From Porphyromonadaceae bacterium UBA4277 (GTDB lineage Bacteria > Bacteroidota > Bacteroidia > Bacteroidales > Muribaculaceae): a stretch of DNA of 30,836 nucleotides. Both the position numbers and the translations under genes were made by a program. The notes under the pieces were generated by a model. That model was not told the origin of the DNA and made no database searches. It worked only from the letters and a program-made list of their open reading frames with translations. Below, in pieces: positions 6,508 through 14,587 of the stretch (its first letter is position 1; each line of letters starts with the position of its first letter). Location of the stretch: positions 1 to 30,836 of the forward strand of contig DGVT01000040.1 of the NCBI GenBank assembly GCA_002395965.1. Direction: 5' to 3'.

Positions 6508-9500
6508 ATGAAAAAACAATGTGTATTGTTGGCTGCGCTTGCGATAGCTTGTGGAGCTCCTGTCGGAATGACGTCGAGTCAGTCCGCCACGGGTTTTACT
6601 GCTGTGGCGCAGAGCAACAAAGTGACTGGCGTTGTTAAAGACGCTAAAGGTGAGCCGCTGGTGGGTGCCACCATCATGGTGAAGGGCACAAATCGTGGAA
6701 CGGCCACCGACATTGACGGTAAGTTCAGCATCGCAGCCTCTCAAGGCAGCACGCTGACGATTTCCTACATCGGCGCAACGCCTCGCGACGTAGTTGTGAG
6801 GGGTAACACGCTGGATGTGACACTCGACGACTCCAACGCCCTGCTCGACGAGGTGGTGGTCACCGCCCTCGGCATCAAGAAAGACCGTAAGTCGCTGGGC
6901 TATGCTGTTGATGACCTTAAGGCCGAAGAGCTGATGCGCAACAAAAATACCAATGCGATCAACTCTCTGGCTGGTAAAATCGCCGGTGTAACTGTTACGC
7001 AAACCAGTGGCGCAGCCGGTGCAGGTTCGCACATCGTGCTGCGTGGTGGAACGTCAATCGACGAAAGTCGTGACAACCAGCCGCTGTTTGTTGTAGATGG
7101 TGTAATCTATGATAACTCAACATCGTCAATTGGTAATTCAGGATACGATGGTATGACTCGCAGCGCAACTACCAACTCAAACCGTGTGATGGATATCAAC
7201 CCCGAGGACATTGAGAGCATGAGTGTGCTGAAAGGCCCTGCCGCATCGGCACTTTATGGCTCTCGTGCCGCAAGTGGTGTAATCCTCATAACTACCAAGA
7301 AAGGTAAAGAAGGAAGTGTTGAAGTTAACTTAAATGCCAAGTATATAACCTCGTGGGTGAAATCTCTGCCTAAGACTCAAGACAAATACAAGCGAGGCTA
7401 TTATAATGGTCTTGATGCCAGCGGTCAACCGCTGATTGACGAATATACGACCAATTCGTGGGGTTTGCCTTATGGTGCTGGCGAAACAGCCTATGACAAT
7501 ATCGGCAACTTCTTCCAGCAAGGTGGTGCCTGGGATACTAACCTGAGCGTCAGCGGTGGTAACAAGAATGGCAACTTCTTCTTGAGTGGCTCATTCTATG
7601 ACCAAAAGGGTGTGATTCCCACCACTGGCTTCAAAAAGACCACATTCCGCTTTAACGGTGAGCAGAAGTTTAAGATCTTCACATTCTCGGCAAATACTGC
7701 TTATAGTCAGTCTCGCACCAACAAGACCCTGACCAGTGCCGGTCTTTACAATTCGGGTGGTACGGGCTCGATGGTGGCTGTCTATGGCTGGGCTCGCAGT
7801 GATGATATGAGGCATTATCTTAATGAAGATGGCTCGCCCTATCGCATGTTTGAAAACTATCAGTCACGTAGTGCTGATGTGGAAAACCCCTACTGGATGC
7901 TTGACAACTACAAGATGAGCGACAACACCGAGCGTTTCACCGGCAGTTTCAACGTCAGGGCCGACCTTACCGACTGGTGGTGGGTGAGCTTCCGCATGGG
8001 TGTGGACTCTTACACTACCGAGAACAGCAACCGCATTGCCGAAAATGCCGCTGTAAAGGAATTGTGGCAGAATGGTATGATGAGTGAGAACTCTATGCGT
8101 TTCCGTTATCTTTCTACTAACTTGATGACCAACTTCAACAAGCAGTTCGGCGACTTTAACTTCAACCTGCTGCTTGGTACCGCTACCGACAATACCAAGA
8201 CCGTGGGTAACTATCGCTATGGTTGGGACTTCATCATTCCGGGATTTTATTCATTTGCCAACATCGGTGAGAGTAGCAAGTATTTCCGCAGCCGCACCAG
8301 CCGTCATCGCCTGGTGGGTGCCTATGGTGAGTTCCGTGTTGATTGGCGCAACGCTATTTTCCTGACCGTTACCGGACGTAACGACTGGTCATCGACACTG
8401 CCCAAGAGTGAGCGCAGTTACTTCTATCCCAGCGTGAGTGGTGCTGTCGCATTCACCGAGCTCATGGGTGAGAGTCGTCCTGAATGGCTCACCTATGGTA
8501 AGGTGCGTGCCAGCTGGGCAAGGGTTGGTAAGGATGCTTCACCATACGCAACCATCACCTACCTGAATACCCCCGCTACAATGCTTGGCGACTTCAATGC
8601 ATATGGTACTGACTGGACTCGCGGTAACCCAATCCTAAAGCCTGAGATGACCGAATCTACCGAAGTGGGTCTCGAACTGCGTTTCTTCCATAATCGCTTG
8701 AAATTTGACTACGCTTATTATACCAACAACTCGCTCGATCAGATTATCTCGCCACGCGGACCGCAATCCACCGGCTACATCTTCTGCTCGCAGAATATAG
8801 GTAATGTGTATAACAAAGGTATGGAGCTCACCATTGGTGGCACTCCGGTGCAGACCAAGGACTTCACTTGGGAAACCAGCCTGAATATCTACGGCAACCG
8901 CGGCACGGTGAAGAACCTGCCGGTCGGTACCGATGTGCTCTACATCACCGACGTACAATTTGAGGGTGCACAAGCCGGTTCGTTCAACAATGGTCCGTTC
9001 ATGGGTATCTCCGGTTACCGTTACAAATATAACGATGAAGGTAAGGTAATCCTTGACCAGTATGGAATGCCCACCTACGATGCAAACACTCGCGTGCTCG
9101 TCGGTAATCGTGAGCCTAAATTCATGGGTGGTTTCAACAATACCCTCACTTGGAAGAACTGGTCATTTAACATGGCATGGGAGTTCCGTGTGGGCGGTGA
9201 CGTGTTCAATGGAACTGACTATTATCTGATCAGCAGAGGCCTTAGCGACTTGACTGCTAACCGCGACAAGCTTGAAATCACGGGTGTCGTTCAAGAGAAT
9301 GGCAGCTATGTGGATAAGACCTTCACTTTCGAAGCTGGCAAAACTTATCCTTTGAACGGTGTCAACGTGTCGGGCAGCGAAATGATTCAACGTTACTATC
9401 GCGATTATTATGTGCGTGAAAAATGTAACTTCATCACTAAGGTCAACAGTCTGCGCCTGCGCACTATCTCGCTCACCTATGAGTTGCCCAAGTCGTTGCT

Positions 9501-9696
9501 GGCCAAGACTAAAGTCTTCAAGCGTGCATCAATCAATGCAACAGCTAACAACCTGCTTCTGTTCACCAACTATCGTGGCGATCCCGAATCATCGGCCGCA
9601 GGATCGGGTGTGACAAGTTCAGGTGCTACAGGTATTGATTATTGCTGTGTTCCGTCAACTGGAAGCTTCGCAATTGGAGTAAACCTGACATTCTAA
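6508..9696 (+). CDS. SusC/RagA-type TonB-dependent outer-membrane transporter
   Basis: A 1062-residue outer-membrane import channel that works with a SusD lipoprotein and TonB energy to take up oligomers such as glycans or peptides. Signal peptide about 1-35 (ends AVAQ). CarboxypepD_reg-like domain 38-108 (VTGVVKDAKGEPLVGATIMV). A TonB-box-like LDEVVVTALG at 113-122. Plug domain about 125-265 with LRGG and SVLKGPAASALYGSRAASGVI. The beta-barrel follows and the chain ends in a Phe-terminated strand (GVNLTF), the BAM signal. The start is ATG 6508; a GTG two codons earlier is less likely. The susD partner starts 37 bases downstream. No degradative enzyme or regulator accompanies the pair, so the substrate is unknown. 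Confidence 0.95.
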   Translation: MKKQCVLLAALAIACGAPVGMTSSQSATGFTAVAQSNKVTGVVKDAKGEPLVGATIMVKGTNRGTATDIDGKFSIAASQGSTLTISYIGATPRDVVVRGNTLDVTLDDSNALLDEVVVTALGIKKDRKSLGYAVDDLKAEELMRNKNTNAINSLAGKIAGVTVTQTSGAAGAGSHIVLRGGTSIDESRDNQPLFVVDGVIYDNSTSSIGNSGYDGMTRSATTNSNRVMDINPEDIESMSVLKGPAASALYGSRAASGVILITTKKGKEGSVEVNLNAKYITSWVKSLPKTQDKYKRGYYNGLDASGQPLIDEYTTNSWGLPYGAGETAYDNIGNFFQQGGAWDTNLSVSGGNKNGNFFLSGSFYDQKGVIPTTGFKKTTFRFNGEQKFKIFTFSANTAYSQSRTNKTLTSAGLYNSGGTGSMVAVYGWARSDDMRHYLNEDGSPYRMFENYQSRSADVENPYWMLDNYKMSDNTERFTGSFNVRADLTDWWWVSFRMGVDSYTTENSNRIAENAAVKELWQNGMMSENSMRFRYLSTNLMTNFNKQFGDFNFNLLLGTATDNTKTVGNYRYGWDFIIPGFYSFANIGESSKYFRSRTSRHRLVGAYGEFRVDWRNAIFLTVTGRNDWSSTLPKSERSYFYPSVSGAVAFTELMGESRPEWLTYGKVRASWARVGKDASPYATITYLNTPATMLGDFNAYGTDWTRGNPILKPEMTESTEVGLELRFFHNRLKFDYAYYTNNSLDQIISPRGPQSTGYIFCSQNIGNVYNKGMELTIGGTPVQTKDFTWETSLNIYGNRGTVKNLPVGTDVLYITDVQFEGAQAGSFNNGPFMGISGYRYKYNDEGKVILDQYGMPTYDANTRVLVGNREPKFMGGFNNTLTWKNWSFNMAWEFRVGGDVFNGTDYYLISRGLSDLTANRDKLEITGVVQENGSYVDKTFTFEAGKTYPLNGVNVSGSEMIQRYYRDYYVREKCNFITKVNSLRLRTISLTYELPKSLLAKTKVFKRASINATANNLLLFTNYRGDPESSAAGSGVTSSGATGIDYCCVPSTGSFAIGVNLTF

Positions 9697-9733
9697 TTAT
9701 TATAAGAGTCCAATCAATTAAAAAGATTATATT

Positions 9734-11539
9734 ATGAAATTTTTCAAATCATTTATAATGGGTCTCGCTGCGATGTCCACACTGACGCTGGTTTCGTGCA
9801 ACGACTGGCTGGACGTTAATGACGACCCCAATCAACCTGCTCTAACCACCGTCTCGGTGTCTGCTGAGCTACCCTGGATTCAGTACCATTTGGGCTATGC
9901 CATGGGTGCACATGCTTTCCGCTCGCAAGCTATCTGTCTGGCTATGACCGATGCCTCTCGTGTGCGTCGCGATGGATGCTCTTCACAATGGGAGCCCACA
10001 TCCTCATTGAGCACTACATGCTACCAGCAATTTTTCGTAGGTTCAGGACCGGCTATTCAAGATGGCTATGCAAAGGCTGTTGAAACCGGTGCATGGCATT
10101 ATGCCGCAGCCATCAAATTGCTGAAAGCCTACGGATTCCTGCTGATGGCCGACATGTATGGCGAAATGCCATATACCGATGCTGTTTCTTCAAGTGCAAA
10201 ACCCTATTATGATGATGGAAAGACCATCTATCTGGGCTGCTTGGCCGACATCGATGAAGCCATCGAGAACTTCGGCAAGACTCAGGCATTAGGATGCCCG
10301 GCACTGAGTGAAGGCGATAGCTGGAACGGCGGTGACGTTGACAAGTGGATCAAGATGGCCTACCTGCTTAAGGCTCGCACCATCAATCAGTTGTCGAAAA
10401 AAGGCCCCGGTAGCTACAAAGAGGGTAAGTATGACGAAGCCGAAATCCTTGCTTGTCTGGAAAAAGCTCAGCAGAGTATCGACGATGACACATATATCCA
10501 GCATGAGGATGTCAAGGAATCTTCATCCGACTTCATCTCTACCGACCCCATGAAGACTAACTTCCTTTGGAATCAGACTTACAATGGAAACCGTCACATG
10601 GAAATGCCAACCAAGTGGATTGAAGACTTGCTGACCAACTTCGACGGCAAGGGTATTGAAGATCCCCGCTGCGACAAGCTCATGCCCTGGCGCCAGTATA
10701 ATGTTGATGGCCAGAAGGTGTGGTTGCGCGGTAAGGGCGTGGACCTGAACAGTGATGTGCGCATGAACCCTGTTGACAACCTGGCAGTGTTCATTTCTCG
10801 CAAGGCCGACAATAGTGGTTGGCAACCAAGCAATGATAAGCGCGCAGCCGACTCGGTGTATGTCGGTATTTATGCCGGTTCTGTGGGTGTATATAATAAT
10901 GGTAACGTGATGTATGGCCCTGTGAATGGATGGTATCCTTCAAGCGGTATGGTATATGTGCGTCCCAACTCGCCCTATCTGTGGGCTACCTACACCGAGG
11001 CTTGCTTCATCAAGGCTGAAGTACTCTTCCGCAAGGGCGATAAGGCAGGAGCTTTCGAGGCTTACAAGAACGGTATCAAGGCCAACATCGATGAAATCAA
11101 CAAGATGCTCACCATCTGGACTGGTGGCGACTATGATGCCTGCCCGTCGTTCGGACAAATGGATCAGGAGAAGATCGATAACTTCATGAACAATGCCATA
11201 GGTACTGCTGCCGACATCACCATGGAAAAGATCATGACCCAGAAATTTGTCTCAATGCTTTACAGCACTCAGAACTGGAACGACATGCGTCGTCATGACT
11301 ACAAAGATTACATGGGATGGCAGATACCTTATGAGTACTATTTGAACGCTGGTTCACTCAAGGGTATTCCACAGGGCAAAGACTGGCGTCGCATTAAGCA
11401 GTGCTCGCACGAGTACAATTACAATGCAACAGAGCTGGGTAAAATCACACCGTTCTATAACGATGACGATGTGTGGACTGTGCCTGTGTGGTGGGACACT
11501 GCTACCGACGACGAGTACTTCAGCAAGGTCAATAAGTAA
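9734..11539 (+). CDS. SusD/RagB-family nutrient-binding outer-membrane lipoprotein
   Basis: A 601-residue lipoprotein, the surface lid and substrate-binding partner of the SusC channel just upstream. The signal peptide ends with lipobox LVSC and lipidated Cys22, followed by NDWLDVNDDPNQP, typical of SusD-like N-termini. The helical TPR-like core is recognisable (WIKMAYLLKARTINQLS near 210-230; YTEACFIKAEVLFRKGD near 420-435). The C-terminal part contains NWNDMRRHDY and ends with an NDDDVWTVPVWWD block. The form is closest to the SusD-like_2 branch. Transcription probably ends at the hairpins just downstream. What it binds cannot be judged from sequence. Confidence 0.92.
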   Translation: MKFFKSFIMGLAAMSTLTLVSCNDWLDVNDDPNQPALTTVSVSAELPWIQYHLGYAMGAHAFRSQAICLAMTDASRVRRDGCSSQWEPTSSLSTTCYQQFFVGSGPAIQDGYAKAVETGAWHYAAAIKLLKAYGFLLMADMYGEMPYTDAVSSSAKPYYDDGKTIYLGCLADIDEAIENFGKTQALGCPALSEGDSWNGGDVDKWIKMAYLLKARTINQLSKKGPGSYKEGKYDEAEILACLEKAQQSIDDDTYIQHEDVKESSSDFISTDPMKTNFLWNQTYNGNRHMEMPTKWIEDLLTNFDGKGIEDPRCDKLMPWRQYNVDGQKVWLRGKGVDLNSDVRMNPVDNLAVFISRKADNSGWQPSNDKRAADSVYVGIYAGSVGVYNNGNVMYGPVNGWYPSSGMVYVRPNSPYLWATYTEACFIKAEVLFRKGDKAGAFEAYKNGIKANIDEINKMLTIWTGGDYDACPSFGQMDQEKIDNFMNNAIGTAADITMEKIMTQKFVSMLYSTQNWNDMRRHDYKDYMGWQIPYEYYLNAGSLKGIPQGKDWRRIKQCSHEYNYNATELGKITPFYNDDDVWTVPVWWDTATDDEYFSKVNK

Positions 11540-11547
11540 TCTCGTGT

Positions 11548-11594
11548 AGTGTGACACATGGTCATTGCGGCGGCATGCTCGCCGCAGTGGCACA
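11548..11594 (+). terminator. Hairpin after susD (first of two)
   Basis: TGCGGCGG (11566-11573) pairs with TCGCCGCA (11579-11586) around a 5-base loop. An outer stem can form between GTGTGACAC (about 11548-11556) and the GTGGCACAC that follows the inner stem. No T-tract follows, so it may stabilise the mRNA 3' end or act together with the next hairpin. Confidence 0.45.
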
Positions 11595-11603
11595 CCGATA
11601 ACC

Positions 11604-11639
11604 CTGCGGGGCGGCATCACAACCGATGCCGCCCCGCAG
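11604..11639 (+). terminator. Strong 15-bp GC-rich hairpin ending the susCD unit
   Basis: CTGCGGGGCGGCATC (11604-11618) pairs perfectly with GATGCCGCCCCGCAG (11625-11639) around ACAACC. The right arm is followed by TTCTCACATTTT, a weak T-rich stretch. It is the most stable stem in the window and most likely terminates the susC-susD transcript. Confidence 0.65.
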
Positions 11640-11894
11640 TTCTCACATTTTCACCCTGAAAATGCCGAAGTCAGAAAATAGCCTCAATACCAAATAATTA
11701 GCCCCCCGATAGAAAATGTTTTAACGTGAAAATTCACTCTCACAGGAGCGCACTAATTCACCAAGCATGACTATATAGCGCCTAATTCAACGATTTTTAT
11801 AAACGCCCGATTTGCAGTGTGTTTGTGTGCGGGACTATCGGGCGTTGCACTGTGGCGAAAAAAGTGGCCCGGCAGTCAAATTCCATGTGATTGC
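11640..11894. other. AT-rich gap with two inverted repeats upstream of the deoD promoter
   Basis: No gene is seen. Two dyads stand out. GTGAA-AA-TTCAC (11726-11737) has the size of a small operator. A perfect 10-bp inverted repeat, AACGCCCGAT (11802-11811) and ATCGGGCGTT (11837-11846), has 25 bases between the arms. Neither arm is followed by a T-run on either strand, and both dyads lie upstream of the promoter at 11895, so regulator-binding sites are more likely than RNA elements. This is inference. Confidence 0.35.
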
Positions 11895-11925
11895 TTGTGC
11901 TTTTCGAGTTTATTTTCTATTTTTG
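11895..11925 (+). promoter_or_regulatory. Promoter of the purine nucleoside phosphorylase gene
   Basis: TTG (11895-11897), 20 bases, then TATTTTTG (11918-11925) matches the Bacteroidota consensus with correct spacing. It ends 31 bases before the start codon at 11957. Confidence 0.65.
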
Positions 11926-11956
11926 CAAAGTAATTAATCTTTAACGACAGAATATT

Positions 11957-12673
11957 ATGGCAACACCTCACATTAATGCTGCTGATGGCGCATTTGCAAA
12001 GACCGTTCTCATGCCCGGTGATCCGCTGCGGGCAAAGTTTGTGGCCGAGAATTTTCTCGAAAATGCCGAGCTGGTGACCTCGGTGCGTAACGTGTTTGGC
12101 TACACGGGCACCTATCTGGGCAAGCCGGTGTCGGTCATGGCCAGTGGCATGGGAATGCCCAGCATGGGCATTTATTCTTATGAATTGTTTAATTTCTATG
12201 GCGTGGAGAACATAATCCGCATTGGCTCGGCCGGCAGCTATTCTCCCGACCTTAACGTGCATGACTTGATACTTGCCGACTCGGCCTATGGCGACTCGCG
12301 TTTTGCCAAGGTGCAGAATGGTGAGAACTATCGCATTCTGGAGCCCAGTGCTGAGCTGAATAAGGTTATTCTCGACACTGCCGCACGCTTGGGCATTGTT
12401 TGCAAGTGTGGCCGCATCCACTCGAGCGATGTGTTCTATGGCGGACCTAACGGTATCAAGTGGACTGACGTGCGCGAGAAATTCGGTGTGCAGTGTGTGG
12501 AAATGGAGAGTTTTGCGCTGTTCCACAACGCGCGTGTGCTGGGCAAGCGTGCTGCTTGTCTGCTCACGATTTCAGACTCGCTGGTGACCGGCGATGCCCT
12601 CAGTGCCGAGGATCGTCAGGACTCGTTCCGCACGATGATGAAGCTGGCTCTCGAGGCTGCTGTGGCCATGTGA
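11957..12673 (+). CDS. deoD: DeoD-type purine nucleoside phosphorylase
   Basis: A 238-residue cytosolic enzyme that splits purine (deoxy)ribonucleosides with phosphate into base and (deoxy)ribose-1-phosphate for purine salvage. The N-terminus MATPHINA and the phosphate-binding GDPLRAKF (21-28) are nearly those of E. coli DeoD, including His5. SGMGMPS (63-69) and RIGSAGS (88-94) follow. The nucleoside-binding VEMES is at 181-185 and the catalytic Asp of SDS at 207. Length matches the hexameric bacterial type. It has its own promoter and no pathway partner next to it. The link to the preceding susCD pair is probably only positional. Confidence 0.95.
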   Translation: MATPHINAADGAFAKTVLMPGDPLRAKFVAENFLENAELVTSVRNVFGYTGTYLGKPVSVMASGMGMPSMGIYSYELFNFYGVENIIRIGSAGSYSPDLNVHDLILADSAYGDSRFAKVQNGENYRILEPSAELNKVILDTAARLGIVCKCGRIHSSDVFYGGPNGIKWTDVREKFGVQCVEMESFALFHNARVLGKRAACLLTISDSLVTGDALSAEDRQDSFRTMMKLALEAAVAM

Positions 12674-12828
12674 TGCCTCGGCCTGTGGGCTAAGGCTCTG
12701 ATTTGCCGGTGAAAGTTTGGCCTCGCCGGCACCCGTCTATTAAGCCCTTATAGGGGCTGCAATGACCTTTCAAGGCTGCTTAATCCTCAAGCTGATAAAG
12801 CGCAGTCGCTTTGTGAGCTTGAGGATTA
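12674..12828. other. Structured region between deoD and a convergent gene; likely bidirectional terminator
   Basis: Several stems are packed together. ATTAAGC (12739-12745) pairs with GCTTAAT (12778-12784) around an inner AGCCC/GGGCT stem. A long hairpin then has TAATCCTCAAGCT (12781-12793) pairing perfectly with AGCTTGAGGATTA (12816-12828), with an inner AAAGCG/CGCTTT stem capped by CAGT. The two share bases 12781-12784 and so exclude each other. The second hairpin covers the stop codon of the minus-strand gene. No T-tract is present. Termination for both converging genes is the simplest reading. Confidence 0.45.
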
Positions 12829-13374
12829 TAGGTTATAGGGGCGGCGGGTGGTGAGGCGGGTGGTGTCGGCCGTGACGGTGGTGTCGGGGCAGATGCCGGT
12901 CACGATGGTCGTGCTGTTGCCGCGCCACGGCAGGTTGCCGCGGTAGGTCTCATAGGTCACAATCACTCGCTGGCCGGTGCCTTCATAGGCTTTGGCCTTG
13001 GTGGCTATCGAGTCGTTGCTGATGGTGAAGATGAAGTTTGCTTCATAGACGATGGTGTCGGCCACATAGCGCTCGCTCATGAGCTTTCCCTCGAACGATT
13101 TTATCAGTGCCCCCTCGCTCACCACTTGCATGACGTAGCCTCGCTCGTGGCCTTCGACGCTGGGGTGGAAGTAGCGCGCCCACACCCACCAGCACAAGAA
13201 CAGTGCCAGCAGGGCAATGCAGGCGACGAGCAGCAGGCGCATGGTGTTGTGCCTGCGCTCGATGGTGGCCTCGGCTATCTCGCGGTCTTCGCGCTCCTGA
13301 GGGGTCTCAACATGAGGCTGCGGCGCTTCCACCACCTGGTCGTTCTCAAAGTAGTCGTTAAAATCGTCGTTCAT
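12826..13374 (-). CDS. Small single-pass membrane protein, function unknown
   Basis: 182 residues. The first 44 are acidic and hydrophilic (MNDDFNDYFENDQVVE). One strong membrane segment lies at about 46-67 (LLLVACIALLALFLCWWVW). A mostly beta C-terminal part of about 115 residues follows, including GHERGYVMQVVSEGALIKSFEGKLM and VIVTYETYRG. The topology suggests a short cytoplasmic tail and a periplasmic domain. The context gives no function. It has its own promoter immediately upstream. I do not recognise a named family with confidence. Confidence 0.75.
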   Translation of the reverse strand: MNDDFNDYFENDQVVEAPQPHVETPQEREDREIAEATIERRHNTMRLLLVACIALLALFLCWWVWARYFHPSVEGHERGYVMQVVSEGALIKSFEGKLMSERYVADTIVYEANFIFTISNDSIATKAKAYEGTGQRVIVTYETYRGNLPWRGNSTTIVTGICPDTTVTADTTRLTTRRPYNL

Positions 13375-13396
13375 TCCCGGTTGTGTATTTTGACTG

Positions 13397-13428
13397 CGAA
13401 GTTAGCTTAAATCGGTCGAAATATCAAA
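13397..13428 (-). promoter_or_regulatory. Promoter of the small membrane protein gene
   Basis: On the minus strand: TTTG (13428-13425), 20 bases, then TAACTTCG (13404-13397), one mismatch from TAnnTTTG. It lies 22 bases before the start codon, matching the short leaders of neighbouring genes. Confidence 0.5.
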
Positions 13429-13468
13429 TTTATTTTTATAAATTCAAGTTTAGGCCACTTGTGAAGCG

Positions 13469-14509
13469 TCACGCCGCGCGACTCGGGGGGGAAGCACCGA
13501 ACAGGTATTGCGCGAGAAAATCGCTAATTCGAATTATTCGGCTTGCCAATAGTGACACTGCTGTAACAAGTAGTGCAATAGATGCCGACACGAAGAAGTT
13601 TAACAATGTGTTACTATGGCTTGCCAGCCATGTTGCCACACACGATAAGTCGGGAAGGAAGAAATAGTGAAGTAGGTAAATGTCAAGCGTGCGGCGTCCC
13701 ACAAATGAGAAAACGTTTGAAACTAATGACGTGCTATCGAAGAAACTCGCGCAGCTACGAAACACGGCAAACAATGCTATAACTCCAATATAGGCATCGA
13801 TAATGCCAAAGCCTAATTGATATAGCGCGGCATGAGGGCTGTTGCCTAAATTGTTATACCAATAATAGGCATAGGCGACAGCACTCAATAAAAACACGAG
13901 TATAATTCCCGCTCTTACTCGTGTGTAATCCATAAGGCCAAGAAAACCACGGGAATGCTTGCGACACATTAGTCCAAAGACGAAAAACTGGAAGTAATTG
14001 GCCACCTGAAATATCAAGAATTTATCGGATCCCAGAACATTGAAAAAGTAGAAATACACAACTCCCGCTAAGGCTACTATTATAAGTCCTGCATCGGTAA
14101 TCCATTCACCCAGCGCATTCCCTAATCTGGACAAAATGAAATAAATGCAGAACATTTCAAAAAGGGCTATTGTAAACCAGAATTTTCCAAATCCTATTCT
14201 CGCAAATTCACTCACCGGATTAAGGTAATGAACGAGTGAAAATAAAGTAAAGAAAACAACTGCAGGAATTATCTGCACTATGGCCTTTTTCTTAAGGCGC
14301 GCACAGAAAAACTTTGAGTCCCAACATTCAACAGCTTTATAGGCAATATAGCCACTAACAAAGAAGAATGTGGGCATCCTGAATAATGAGATAAACGAAC
14401 TGGCCACATCTCTCATGTTGAGTGAGAAATGCATTACATGAGCATATACCACAAGTAGCATGGTAAATCCTCGCAAGGCGTCGATATATCTAATTCTCTG
14501 TTTTCCCAA
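13469..14509 (-). CDS. Acyltransferase family 3 integral membrane protein (OafA/NodX-like)
   Basis: 346 residues of the Acyl_transf_3 family, which O-acylates cell-surface sugars or similar targets in the inner membrane. The conserved N-terminus YIDALRG (8-14) with His24 in VVYAHV is present, followed by about ten hydrophobic segments, FWFTIALFEMF near 110 and YLLHYFF near 292. The start appears to be TTG (14509-14507): an in-frame stop lies five codons upstream, and the first ATG would remove the YIDALRG motif. The gene is clearly more AT-rich than its neighbours: 19 of 60 bases at 14221-14280 are G or C, versus 33 of 60 at 15001-15060 in the next gene. This suggests transfer. The acceptor substrate is unknown. 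Confidence 0.85.
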   Translation of the reverse strand: MGKQRIRYIDALRGFTMLLVVYAHVMHFSLNMRDVASSFISLFRMPTFFFVSGYIAYKAVECWDSKFFCARLKKKAIVQIIPAVVFFTLFSLVHYLNPVSEFARIGFGKFWFTIALFEMFCIYFILSRLGNALGEWITDAGLIIVALAGVVYFYFFNVLGSDKFLIFQVANYFQFFVFGLMCRKHSRGFLGLMDYTRVRAGIILVFLLSAVAYAYYWYNNLGNSPHAALYQLGFGIIDAYIGVIALFAVFRSCASFFDSTSLVSNVFSFVGRRTLDIYLLHYFFLPDLSCVATWLASHSNTLLNFFVSASIALLVTAVSLLASRIIRISDFLAQYLFGASPPSRAA

Positions 14510-14587
14510 CTTATGTGAACTCTAAATAATTCTTGTTTATAGTGCGGCTCGCCAAACTTTAGTGACTTGGGCACTTGCCGGCGGCTG

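Noticed and set aside
6508..11539. A full polysaccharide utilisation locus
   Set aside because: Only the susC-susD pair is present; no carbohydrate-active enzyme, sulfatase or sensor-regulator is next to it.
6414..11788. 10-base inverted sequence AATTAGGCGC / GCGCCTAATT flanking susC-susD, as terminal repeats of a mobile unit
   Set aside because: A 10-base match between two gaps of several hundred bases is close to chance expectation. There is no transposase and no target duplication.
11802..11846. Perfect 10-bp inverted repeat as an intrinsic terminator
   Set aside because: Neither strand has a T-run after the stem and the loop is long; an operator is more plausible.
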